From: Lachnospiraceae bacterium
GTDB taxonomy: Bacteria; Bacillota; Clostridia; Lachnospirales; Lachnospiraceae
NCBI GenBank assembly: GCA_017461045.1
Contig: JAFTZJ010000022.1
Span: 31,929-95,928, forward strand
Reading direction: 5' to 3'
DNA: 64,000 nt
In this document: positions 16,425 through 23,709 of the stretch, piece after piece
Layout: each line of letters opens with the position of its first letter
Numbering within the stretch: the stretch's first letter is position 1
Notes under the pieces: generated by a model
Told to the model about the DNA's origin: nothing
Seen by the model: the letters and a program-made list of their open reading frames with translations, nothing else
The model's database searches: none
Made by a program: the position numbers and the translations under genes

Positions 16425-17496
16425 AGCCATAGAGCGTATTAAGAATGGTATCGTAACCGAGAATCCTACCTTTGTTCAGATATTAGGTATGTGTCCTACC
16501 TTAGCCGTTACCACATCTGCAATTAATGGTCTGGGTATGGGATTAAGTACCACCGTCATTTTGATTATGAGTAATTTGATGATTTCGGCTTTGCGGAATG
16601 TAATCCCCAATCGTGTTCGGATTCCTGCATATATTGTAATTGTTGCTTCTTTTGTAACCATTATTGATTTCTTGTTGCAGGCATTTATACCAAGTCTTTC
16701 TGAGAGCTTGGGTGGTTATATTAAGTTAATTGTTGTTAACTGTATTATCCTTGGACGTGCTGAGTCATACGCTTCTAAGAATCCTGTGATTCCATCTGTC
16801 TTTGATGGTGTGGGAATGGGACTTGGCTTTACGGTTGGTTTGACTGCGATTGGTTTGGTACGTGAGTTAATTGGTGCAGGTTCTGTATTTGGATTTGAAA
16901 TTCCGGGATATACTTCAATTGCAATTTTTGTACAGTCACCGGGAGCGTTTTTGGTACTGGCATTCTTGATTGCATTCTTGAATTTCAGAAAAATGCGTAA
17001 GAAGAAGACAGCGTCCAATGATACCGTATGTCGTATGGAGGATTGTGCCCATTGTGGTAATACATCCTGTGGTGGTAAGTTCTTTGATTTCGATGGTGAA
17101 AATGACGTAGTTGGCCGTGTAGGTCAGAAACCAGAAACTGTGAAAGAGGAACCAAAACAGGCAGAGGAACCGAAAAAGGAAGAGGAACCAAAGCAAGCAG
17201 AGGAACCGAAAAAGGCAGAAGAACCAAAGCAGGCAGAGGAACCGAAAAAGGAAGAAGAACCAAAGCAGGCAGAGGAACCGAAGCAGGAAGCAGAATCAAA
17301 GCAGGCAGAGGAATCGAAGCAGGAAGCAGAACCAAAGCAAGCAGAAGAATCGAAGCAGGTAGAGGAGCCAAAACAAGAAGAAACTGAGCAGGATGAAGAA
17401 AAAGCCGTTAAAACGGCGATAGAATCCCAAGGAAAAAAGAATGGGAAAGGACGTTCTAAGTCTAAGAAAAAAGGAAATGGAGGAAAGCGCAAATGA
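16417..17496 (+). CDS. rnfE: Rnf complex subunit RnfE with a ~165-residue C-terminal extension
   Basis: Residues 1-~192 are a normal RnfE membrane protein (GMCPTLAVTTSAINGLGMG, NCIILGRAESYASKNPV, DGVGMGLGFT). Most RnfE proteins stop near here. This one adds a basic patch (RKMRKKKTAS), a Cys cluster C205-x4-C210-x2-C213-x4-C218 and about 80 residues of EEPKQAEEPKKE repeats. It ends in a Lys/Gly-rich tail (GKGRSKSKKKGNGG). The cluster could hold a metal or an Fe-S centre. The start at 16417 follows GGGAGGTGG; 21 further in-frame codons upstream lie inside rnfG and are rejected. It overlaps rnfA by 4 bases (ATGA). Confidence 0.95.
   Translation: MNKAIERIKNGIVTENPTFVQILGMCPTLAVTTSAINGLGMGLSTTVILIMSNLMISALRNVIPNRVRIPAYIVIVASFVTIIDFLLQAFIPSLSESLGGYIKLIVVNCIILGRAESYASKNPVIPSVFDGVGMGLGFTVGLTAIGLVRELIGAGSVFGFEIPGYTSIAIFVQSPGAFLVLAFLIAFLNFRKMRKKKTASNDTVCRMEDCAHCGNTSCGGKFFDFDGENDVVGRVGQKPETVKEEPKQAEEPKKEEEPKQAEEPKKAEEPKQAEEPKKEEEPKQAEEPKQEAESKQAEESKQEAEPKQAEESKQVEEPKQEETEQDEEKAVKTAIESQGKKNGKGRSKSKKKGNGGKRK
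17146..17385. repeat. 36-bp tandem repeat encoding the RnfE charged tail
   Basis: Units of 36 bases starting GAGGAACCAAA or GAAGAACCAAA, four near-identical copies from 17146, then decaying 18/36-base units. Each encodes EEPKQAEEPKKE or a variant. Frame is preserved throughout. Confidence 0.75.
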
Positions 17497-18083
17497 GTGA
17501 AGTAACACAAATTATTTTAATTGCTGTGAGTGCGGCACTTGTGAATAACGTAGTCCTCAGTCAGTTCCTTGGACTGTGTCCGTTCTTAGGAGTATCCAAG
17601 AATATGAAATCAGCTGCCGGTATGGGAGTAGCGGTTATTTTCGTAATTGCTATTTCATCAGCAGTTGCCAGTTTGATTTATCAATTTATATTGGTGCCGT
17701 TTCATATTGAATACTTACAGACCATTGTATTTATTCTGGTAATTGCCGCATTGGTTCAGTTTGTAGAGATGTTCTTGAAGAAGGTAATTCCGGCTTTGCA
17801 TAAAACATTAGGTGTGTATCTTCCGTTGATTACAACTAATTGTGCTGTGCTCGGTGTTGCATTGAATAATGTAACGGATAATTATGGATTTGTAAAAAGC
17901 GTTGTTAATGGTGTAGGAACTGCGATAGGCTTTACCATAGCCATTGTAATCTTAGCAGGTTTGCGTGAGAAAATGGAAGATAATGATATTCCGGCACCGT
18001 TCCAGGGAATGCCAATTGTACTGGTGACTGCCGGACTTATGGCAATTGCATTTATCGGTTTTTCCGGTTTGATTCGACTGTAG
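17493..18083 (+). CDS. rnfA: Rnf complex subunit RnfA
   Basis: A 196-residue membrane subunit with six helices, homologous and inverted in topology relative to RnfE. It shows VNNVVLSQFLGLCPFLGVSKN and LITTNCAVLGVALNN, which carry the Cys residues that hold the intramembrane [2Fe-2S] cluster with RnfE (Cys in LGLCPF here, LGMCPT in RnfE). Length is normal. The start codon overlaps the rnfE stop. Confidence 0.97.
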   Translation: MSEVTQIILIAVSAALVNNVVLSQFLGLCPFLGVSKNMKSAAGMGVAVIFVIAISSAVASLIYQFILVPFHIEYLQTIVFILVIAALVQFVEMFLKKVIPALHKTLGVYLPLITTNCAVLGVALNNVTDNYGFVKSVVNGVGTAIGFTIAIVILAGLREKMEDNDIPAPFQGMPIVLVTAGLMAIAFIGFSGLIRL

Positions 18084-18095
18084 GAGGTGGCAGTA

Positions 18096-18893
18096 ATGAC
18101 AGAAATCATAATAGGAATTTTAATTGCCACCTTAGTTGTAGGTCTTACAGGTGTTATTATTGCAGTGTTACTAAGTATTGCCGGTGAAAAGTTTAAGGTG
18201 GAAGTGGATGAGAAGGAAATTGCTGTCCGCGAAGCACTTCCGGGTAATAATTGTGGTGGATGTGGTTATCCGGGCTGTGATGGTCTGGCTACTGCCATTG
18301 CACAAGGAGAAGCACCGGTATCTGCTTGTCCGGTTGGTGGCGAAGCAGTAGCGGAAGCAATTGCAGCAATTATGGGAACAGAGGTTACAGCGGGAACCCG
18401 AATGACTGCGGTGGTAAGATGTGCAGGAACCTGTGAAAAAGCTGTAAGTCAATATGAATATGTTGGACCAAAGAGTTGCAGTTTAGCGCAGAATAATCCC
18501 AATGGAGGCGCAAAAGCATGTACTTATGGCTGTACCGGATTTGGCGACTGTAAAGCGGCTTGTCCATTTGATGCTATTGAAATTATCGATGGCATTGCAG
18601 TGGTAGACAAGGAGAAGTGTAAAGCATGCGGAAAATGTGTAGCTACCTGTCCAAAACACTTGATTGAATTGATTCCGTATGAATCAGAGCATGTTGTGCT
18701 TTGTAATTCCAAGGACAAGGGTATAGATGTAAAAAAGGCTTGTCAGGCAGGATGTATTGGATGTGGTTTGTGTGCTAGAAATTGTCCGGAAGGTGCTATA
18801 GAGGTAACGGATAATCTTGCACATATTAATTACGAGAAGTGTACGAACTGTGGTGCTTGTAAAAGTAAGTGTCCGGTGAAGATTATTACATGA
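18096..18893 (+). CDS. rnfB: Rnf complex subunit RnfB (poly-ferredoxin)
   Basis: A 265-residue subunit with an N-terminal membrane helix (~4-26), a [4Fe-4S] domain (NNCGGCGYPGC ... C) and then four cysteine sets in ferredoxin style: GCTGFGDCKAACP, CKACGKCVATCP, CIGCGLCARNCP and CTNCGACKSKCP. It receives electrons from reduced ferredoxin. A GTG at 18087 is in frame, but the ATG at 18096 is preceded by TAGGAGGTGG. Last gene of the rnf operon; the terminator follows at 18932. Confidence 0.97.
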   Translation: MTEIIIGILIATLVVGLTGVIIAVLLSIAGEKFKVEVDEKEIAVREALPGNNCGGCGYPGCDGLATAIAQGEAPVSACPVGGEAVAEAIAAIMGTEVTAGTRMTAVVRCAGTCEKAVSQYEYVGPKSCSLAQNNPNGGAKACTYGCTGFGDCKAACPFDAIEIIDGIAVVDKEKCKACGKCVATCPKHLIELIPYESEHVVLCNSKDKGIDVKKACQAGCIGCGLCARNCPEGAIEVTDNLAHINYEKCTNCGACKSKCPVKIIT

Positions 18894-18931
18894 TGCTATA
18901 ACATAGCGATAGGAAGTATATTGTTATTACA

Positions 18932-18984
18932 AAAATGGTCTGTGCTTGGAATTGATAAATTCCGTTTTAAGCACAGACCATTTT
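18932..18984. terminator. Bidirectional intrinsic terminator between rnfB and the 18987 gene
   Basis: A perfect 16-bp stem (18932-18947 with 18969-18984; AAAATGGTCTGTGCTT and complement). The stem has A-runs and T-runs at both ends, so it works from either strand. It serves rnfB (+) and the convergent gene (-). Confidence 0.9.
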
Positions 18985-18986
18985 CT

Positions 18987-19787
18987 TTATTCATTTTCCA
19001 TTTCTAAAAGAATACGAATGAAGTTATATGCAATTTCACGATTCTTATCACCTAATGTGGAAGGTATAAAAAGATATGGTTGTTCTAAATTAATATTTGT
19101 TCTCTTGGTAAATTCCATATCAGATATATCAATGGCATAGAAGTCATAATCTTCAACGGGACCATCGCATTCGTATAAGCGTTCTTGAGCTTCGATTGCT
19201 GTAAAAATATCTTCCGGTAAGGAATGCTTTAATTCTAGGACGTAGCCGTCGACTGCATAATAATCTACAACTTTGGCGTCACAAATTATAATTTGTGTGG
19301 AATCACCAGTTAAAGCAGCCATCATTTTATTATAATATGCTATGTCTTGAGAAGTGTAAGTTCTATCTGGATAAATTTCAAAGTTATTATCAATAATGAA
19401 TACTGCGTCATCAGGTACTTCATAATAACTAGTATAAATATTGGTAACAGATTCTTCAAAAGTAACGTTACCTGGATCATTCACCAATACAATATCTAAA
19501 GCAACCGGTCGGGTAGCAATATAGATGCGCTGAATGATGATCAATATGATTCCAATGGCTATTACCACAGCCAGGAATTTCCATGCGTAATAATTCAGTA
19601 TATATTGTACCTTGCGCCAGAATGTTAGTTCCTTTAGTTTTTCCTTTTCCTGCTTCCATTGATAGTTTCGACGTTCCTTTCGAGACATATCCTGAAGTTC
19701 CAATGAGTCTTCGGTGACAATTGAGTCTTTTTTAAGAGCCTCTATATCGTTAAGAGCCTTTTTTTCTTTTGCTAAATTTTTGTCCAT
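18987..19787 (-). CDS. Membrane-anchored protein of unknown function
   Basis: A 266-residue protein that I cannot place in a named family. The N-terminus (1-~65) is charged and helical with a Lys/Glu/Arg-rich stretch (MSRKERRNYQWKQEKEKL). One membrane helix follows at ~70-92 (FLAVVIAIGIILIIIQRIYIA). The rest is probably outside and resembles a small alpha/beta domain (ALDIVLVNDPG, DAVFIIDNNFEIYPDRTY, TQIIICDAKVVDYYAVDG, LFIPSTLG). The start at 19787 has GGGAG 9 bases upstream and fits the promoter at 19862; an open frame to 19931 is rejected. It is monocistronic and convergent with rnfB. Confidence 0.82.
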   Translation of the reverse strand: MDKNLAKEKKALNDIEALKKDSIVTEDSLELQDMSRKERRNYQWKQEKEKLKELTFWRKVQYILNYYAWKFLAVVIAIGIILIIIQRIYIATRPVALDIVLVNDPGNVTFEESVTNIYTSYYEVPDDAVFIIDNNFEIYPDRTYTSQDIAYYNKMMAALTGDSTQIIICDAKVVDYYAVDGYVLELKHSLPEDIFTAIEAQERLYECDGPVEDYDFYAIDISDMEFTKRTNINLEQPYLFIPSTLGDKNREIAYNFIRILLEMENE

Positions 19788-19861
19788 TTTGGTTTCTCCC
19801 AGTAAAAAAATTCCGTTAATTTCATGACCGAATAATTCGTGATTTGCAAAATGCTTTTCTA

Positions 19862-19870
19862 ATTGTAGCA
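19862..19870 (-). promoter_or_regulatory. Extended -10 promoter for the 18987-19787 gene
   Basis: On the complement, TGC-TACAAT (19870-19862), an extended -10 without a clear -35. The predicted start leaves a ~65-base leader to the ATG at 19787. Confidence 0.45.
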
Positions 19871-19993
19871 TATTTTTTATGTTTATGGGGAAGATAAATA
19901 TGAATTTAATGTAATTTTTTTCTAAATTCAATTACACATGTACATTACGTAAATATGATAGTTAAACAGTTACAGGAAATTGATAAAAATTAC

Positions 19994-20022
19994 TTTCCAA
20001 TCCGAAAAAAATCATGTATACT
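19994..20022 (+). promoter_or_regulatory. Possible promoter for ylmC-nrdR
   Basis: TTTCCA (4/6; 19994-19999), a 17-base spacer and TATACT (20017-20022). About 70 bases before the ylmC start. Confidence 0.45.
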
Positions 20023-20091
20023 AAGGAACAATAGGAAACAATTAACAATCCTTGCATATCTTAATCATAATCTCTATTTTGGAGTATACAT

Positions 20092-20355
20092 ATGCGATTT
20101 TCTGATATGAAGCAACGGGAAGTTATTAATTGTAAAGATTGCAAGCGACTGGGATTTGTTTCGGATGTTATTTTTGATTCTTGCACCGGCAAGGTTGAAG
20201 CTCTGGTAGTGCCGGGTCCCGGTAAAATTCTGGGATGCTTTTGTCCGGCAACGGAATATATAATTAAGTTCTGCCATATCATACGAATTGGTCCGGATAT
20301 TATTCTGGTGGACATTGATTTGGTAGAGTCCTTAGAGAAAAAGAAAGAACACTGA
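20092..20355 (+). CDS. YlmC/YmxH family sporulation-linked PRC-barrel protein
   Basis: An 87-residue PRC-barrel protein with the family pattern [39 protein letters not shown] and [12 protein letters not shown]. The family is conserved in endospore formers and ymxH/ylmC expression is sporulation-linked in Bacillus; the biochemical role is unknown. It starts 8 bases after GGAG and ends 25 bases before nrdR, so the two are probably co-transcribed. Confidence 0.9.
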   Translation: MRFSDMKQREVINCKDCKRLGFVSDVIFDSCTGKVEALVVPGPGKILGCFCPATEYIIKFCHIIRIGPDIILVDIDLVESLEKKKEH

Positions 20356-20380
20356 TGATAGTATACGGAGGAAAAGTAAT

Positions 20381-20833
20381 ATGAAATGTCCATTTTGTGC
20401 TGTTGATAACACTCGCGTTATTGATTCCAGACCGGCAGATGATAATAATTCCATTCGCCGCCGACGGGAATGTGATGCCTGTGGAAGACGTTTTACCACT
20501 TATGAAAAGGTAGAGTCCATACCTTTAATTGTTATTAAGAAGGATAAGAACCGGGAGCCATATAATCGTTCCAAGATTGCCTCCGGTATTCTGAAGTCTT
20601 GTCATAAACGTCCGGTTTCGGCAGAGCAGATTGAACAGTGCTTAGATGATATTGAGACAAAGGTATTTAATCTGGAAGAAAAAGAGGTAGAGAGTACCGT
20701 TGTTGGTGAGATTGTAATGGATGAGATTAAGAAGCTGGATCCGGTTGCTTATGTGCGATTTGCTTCTGTTTATCGTGAATTCAAAGACGTGAATACCTTT
20801 ATGGATGAATTAAAGAAGATTTTAGATAAATAG
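20381..20833 (+). CDS. nrdR: Transcriptional repressor NrdR
   Basis: A 150-residue repressor of ribonucleotide reductase genes. An N-terminal zinc ribbon (CPFC ... [15 protein letters not shown], residues 3-~42) is followed by an ATP-cone that senses ATP/dATP ([19 protein letters not shown] ... [14 protein letters not shown]). Length and motifs are complete. Its targets (nrd genes with NrdR boxes) are not in this window. Start preceded by GGAGGAAAAG. Confidence 0.97.
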   Translation: MKCPFCAVDNTRVIDSRPADDNNSIRRRRECDACGRRFTTYEKVESIPLIVIKKDKNREPYNRSKIASGILKSCHKRPVSAEQIEQCLDDIETKVFNLEEKEVESTVVGEIVMDEIKKLDPVAYVRFASVYREFKDVNTFMDELKKILDK

Positions 20834-20904
20834 GAACGGTATCTGAATGGATACTGAAATTAAAATTGCTAATAGAATTTTAGAAATGATAAGTCAAATA
20901 ATAA

Positions 20905-20934
20905 TTGACAAATTGTGGTTTCGCAGATTACAAT
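20905..20934 (+). promoter_or_regulatory. Promoter for comM-dprA
   Basis: A perfect TTGACA (20905-20910), an 18-base spacer and TACAAT (20929-20934). The start near 20941 gives a ~30-base leader to the ATG at 20972 and rules out the longer GTG start at 20915. Confidence 0.65.
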
Positions 20935-20971
20935 GATTGTGGAGTCTGTTCCGGGCGAGGAAAGGAACAGT

Positions 20972-22540
20972 ATGTATAGTCATGTAATTAGCGGAACCAC
21001 GTTTGGTATCCAAGGAATGTTAATTCAGGTAGAAGCAGATGTGTCCGACGGACTGCCTGGATTTCATTTGGTAGGCTGTCTATCTAACGAGATTCGTGAA
21101 TCCAGCGAACGTATACGGACAGCGATGCGTAATTCCGGGTGCTATCTACCACCCAAACGGATTGTGGTGAATCTTTCACCTGCCGATGTTCGAAAAGCCG
21201 GCTCCGGCTTTGATTTACCCATTGCAATTGCAACTTTAATATCCATGGAAATGATTCCACAAGAACGGGTAGAAGGAATGGTGATGATTGGTGAATTGGG
21301 ACTTAATGGTTCTATTTTGCCGGTCAATGGCGTATTGTCCATAGCAGATTGTGTAGCAAAAGCCGGCTACCAATACCTGATAGTAGCAAAAGAAAATCAA
21401 ATGGAAGCAGCTATGGTTGAAACCCTTCGCATCCTGCCGGTGGAATCCTTACGGGAATTGATAGATTTGCTAAATAGTGATGCGATTCCCTCTGAGAAAG
21501 TCTATAGGTCATCAGATGAAAGTGATATCTGTTATGATGGGAAAGCAGATGAATTGGCGGACTGGGATTTTGGTGATTTAAAAGGTCAGCCTCTTGTAAG
21601 GCGTGCAATGGAAATTGCTGCGTCCGGTATGCATAACATTCTAATGAGCGGGCCGCCGGGCTCCGGTAAAAGTCTTGCAGCCAAATGTCTTACGGGTATT
21701 CTTCCGAATTTAACCAGAGAAGAAAGAATGGAATTAACCAAGATTTATAGTGTGAAAGGCTTGTTGTCAAAGCAAGGGAGTATGTTGCAGCACCGACCCT
21801 TTCGAGCACCTCACCATACTATATCAACGAGCGCCTTAGTAGGCGGAGGTGTAATACCAAAGCCGGGTGAAATCAGTCTTGCACACAATGGTATTTTATT
21901 TCTGGATGAATTGCCTGAATTCTCACGGAATGCAATTGAAGTTCTGCGACAGCCATTGGAAGACGGTAAAGTATTGATAGGTCGGATGAATCAGACCTTT
22001 GAATTTCCGGCAAATGTAATGCTGGTGGGGGCAATGAATCCCTGTCCTTGTGGTTGCTATCCGGATCGAAGCCGCTGTAATTGCTCGGTTACACAAATAC
22101 AGAATTATCAAGGAAAAATTAGTCGGGCAATCCTGGATCGTATGGATATTCATTTGTCTGTTTTGCCAATATCCTATGAAGAAATGGTTAGTAAAGAAAA
22201 CTGGGAGAATTCTGCTGCCATTCGAGAAAGAGTAGAACGGACACATGCAATTCAGAGGAAACGATATCGCGAGCAAGGAATACTCTTTAATTCTCAGTTA
22301 AGCCAGGATGGAATAAAACGATATTGTGGTTTGGATGAGACCGGAGAATCGTTTATGCAAGAGATTTATGAACGGCATCAGTTAAGCGGAAGAGCTTATT
22401 TTCGTATATTAAAGCTGGCTCGTACCATTGCGGATATGGAAGAGGCAACCTCTATACAACTCCCTCATTTGCAAGAGGCGGTTGCGTATCGGTTGTTTGA
22501 ACATATGGAGCAGAGAGGGGGCGAGATGTATGGACGATAA
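20972..22540 (+). CDS. comM: ComM/YifB family Mg-chelatase-like AAA+ ATPase
   Basis: A 522-residue AAA+ protein. The N-terminal ATP-dependent-protease-like domain (1-~170; GLPGFHLVGCLSNEIRESSERIR, NLSPADVRKAGSGFDLP) precedes an ATPase core. The core has the Walker A SGPPGSGKS, FRAPHHTISTSALVGGG, Walker B ILFLDELPEF and a Cys-rich PCPCGCYPDRSRCNCS. The C-terminus has the helical lid (RAYFRILKLARTIADME). ComM is a branch-migration helicase used in natural transformation in Gram-negatives; that role is inferred here. dprA follows, overlapping by 11 bases, which supports a recombination or DNA-uptake role. Confidence 0.94.
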   Translation: MYSHVISGTTFGIQGMLIQVEADVSDGLPGFHLVGCLSNEIRESSERIRTAMRNSGCYLPPKRIVVNLSPADVRKAGSGFDLPIAIATLISMEMIPQERVEGMVMIGELGLNGSILPVNGVLSIADCVAKAGYQYLIVAKENQMEAAMVETLRILPVESLRELIDLLNSDAIPSEKVYRSSDESDICYDGKADELADWDFGDLKGQPLVRRAMEIAASGMHNILMSGPPGSGKSLAAKCLTGILPNLTREERMELTKIYSVKGLLSKQGSMLQHRPFRAPHHTISTSALVGGGVIPKPGEISLAHNGILFLDELPEFSRNAIEVLRQPLEDGKVLIGRMNQTFEFPANVMLVGAMNPCPCGCYPDRSRCNCSVTQIQNYQGKISRAILDRMDIHLSVLPISYEEMVSKENWENSAAIRERVERTHAIQRKRYREQGILFNSQLSQDGIKRYCGLDETGESFMQEIYERHQLSGRAYFRILKLARTIADMEEATSIQLPHLQEAVAYRLFEHMEQRGGEMYGR

Positions 22541-23630
22541 TTTCTATGCCTTCTGGCTTACCTACTTGCTTAAAATTCCTACTTCTAAGCTATGGGCGAG
22601 TGTTCATAAGCTTGGAAGTGTAAAGAGCTTGTATGAGGCAAATATAGCCGATTTAGAGGTGTTAACAGAAGCAGAGAAGATTTATTTTGAACAAATGCGT
22701 CAGCGTACGGATATTCATGATAAGTGGTTAAACATAAAAGGAAATCCGTATCAGTTTCTACCATATAATAGTAATTTGTATCCAAAACGGTTGTTGGAGT
22801 TAAAGGATGCACCTTTTGGTATATACTACGAAGGTATGGAGGAAATAGCATCATTAAATGAACGACCGGTGGTTGCTATGGTTGGTGCTAGGAATTGTAC
22901 CATTTATGGCTCGGAACTTGCTTATCAAATCGCCAGGGAACTTGGAAGACAGGGGATTATTGTGGTTAGTGGACTGGCGGCAGGGATTGATGGAGCTAGT
23001 CATAGGGGGTGTCTGGATGGCGGTGGATTTACCTTAGGCGTTCTGGGAGCCGGAATCCATAATGTTTATCCAAAATCCAATTATCAATTATTTATTGAAA
23101 TGCGAAAGAAAGGGGGCATTTTAACGGAATATCCATACGAAACCAAACCGCTCCCGTTATTGTTTCCGAGACGAAATCGTATCATCAGTGTATTAGCGGA
23201 TTTTTTAGTGGTTATAGAAGCAAAAGAAAAAAGCGGTTCTCTGATTACTGTTGATTTTGCCTTGGAACAAGGAAAAGACATTGGCGCAGTACCGGGACGC
23301 CCCTGTGATATTGTAAGTGGCGGCTGCAATCGATTGCTTCAGCAAGGTGCCAAATGTATTTTATCTGCGGAAGATGTATTGGAAGAATTAATGGACAGCG
23401 GAATGCTTCAAAAACGAAGGATTGAACCAACCAAGGTGAATACAGATTTAGGGCTTGCACCAAAAGAAAAAATGGTGTATAGTTGTCTGCGTTTGGAACC
23501 GAAATTCATTGATGAAATCTTATGTCAGTTGAAGCTTCCTGTTTGGGAAGGAATACAGATTCTGACAGATTTGGAAATGAAAGGTATTGTCCAACAGAAT
23601 CCGCATCATTACTATTATCGTAAGATATAG
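22530..23630 (+). CDS. dprA: DNA-processing protein DprA (Smf)
   Basis: A 366-residue protein that loads RecA on incoming single-stranded DNA in transformable species; in others its role is less certain. The Rossmann core carries VAMVGARNCTIYGSE, VVSGLAAGIDGASHRG, TLGVLGAGIHNVYPKSN, FPRRNRIISVLAD, EAKEKSGSLITVDFALEQG and VPGRPCDIVSGGCNRLLQQGA. An N-terminal SAM-like part (1-~70) and a C-terminal winged helix (~300-360) flank it. Upstream in-frame residues lie inside comM; the ATG at 22530 is chosen and overlaps the comM stop. Confidence 0.95.
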   Translation: MDDNFYAFWLTYLLKIPTSKLWASVHKLGSVKSLYEANIADLEVLTEAEKIYFEQMRQRTDIHDKWLNIKGNPYQFLPYNSNLYPKRLLELKDAPFGIYYEGMEEIASLNERPVVAMVGARNCTIYGSELAYQIARELGRQGIIVVSGLAAGIDGASHRGCLDGGGFTLGVLGAGIHNVYPKSNYQLFIEMRKKGGILTEYPYETKPLPLLFPRRNRIISVLADFLVVIEAKEKSGSLITVDFALEQGKDIGAVPGRPCDIVSGGCNRLLQQGAKCILSAEDVLEELMDSGMLQKRRIEPTKVNTDLGLAPKEKMVYSCLRLEPKFIDEILCQLKLPVWEGIQILTDLEMKGIVQQNPHHYYYRKI

Positions 23631-23709
23631 TTACAGAAGATAGAATTCCATGGATGAATGGAGTTAAAATAGAATTTGGGTAGTGTTTAGAAGGGAGTCC
23701 GTAAGTAAA

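Noticed and set aside
17146-17385. 36-bp tandem repeats considered as a CRISPR array
   Set aside because: There are no unique spacers and the frame is coding in rnfE throughout.
17124-17510. 128-codon minus-strand frame of Cys/Phe/Ser repeats
   Set aside because: Antisense image of the RnfE tail repeats; no ribosome site and an implausible composition.
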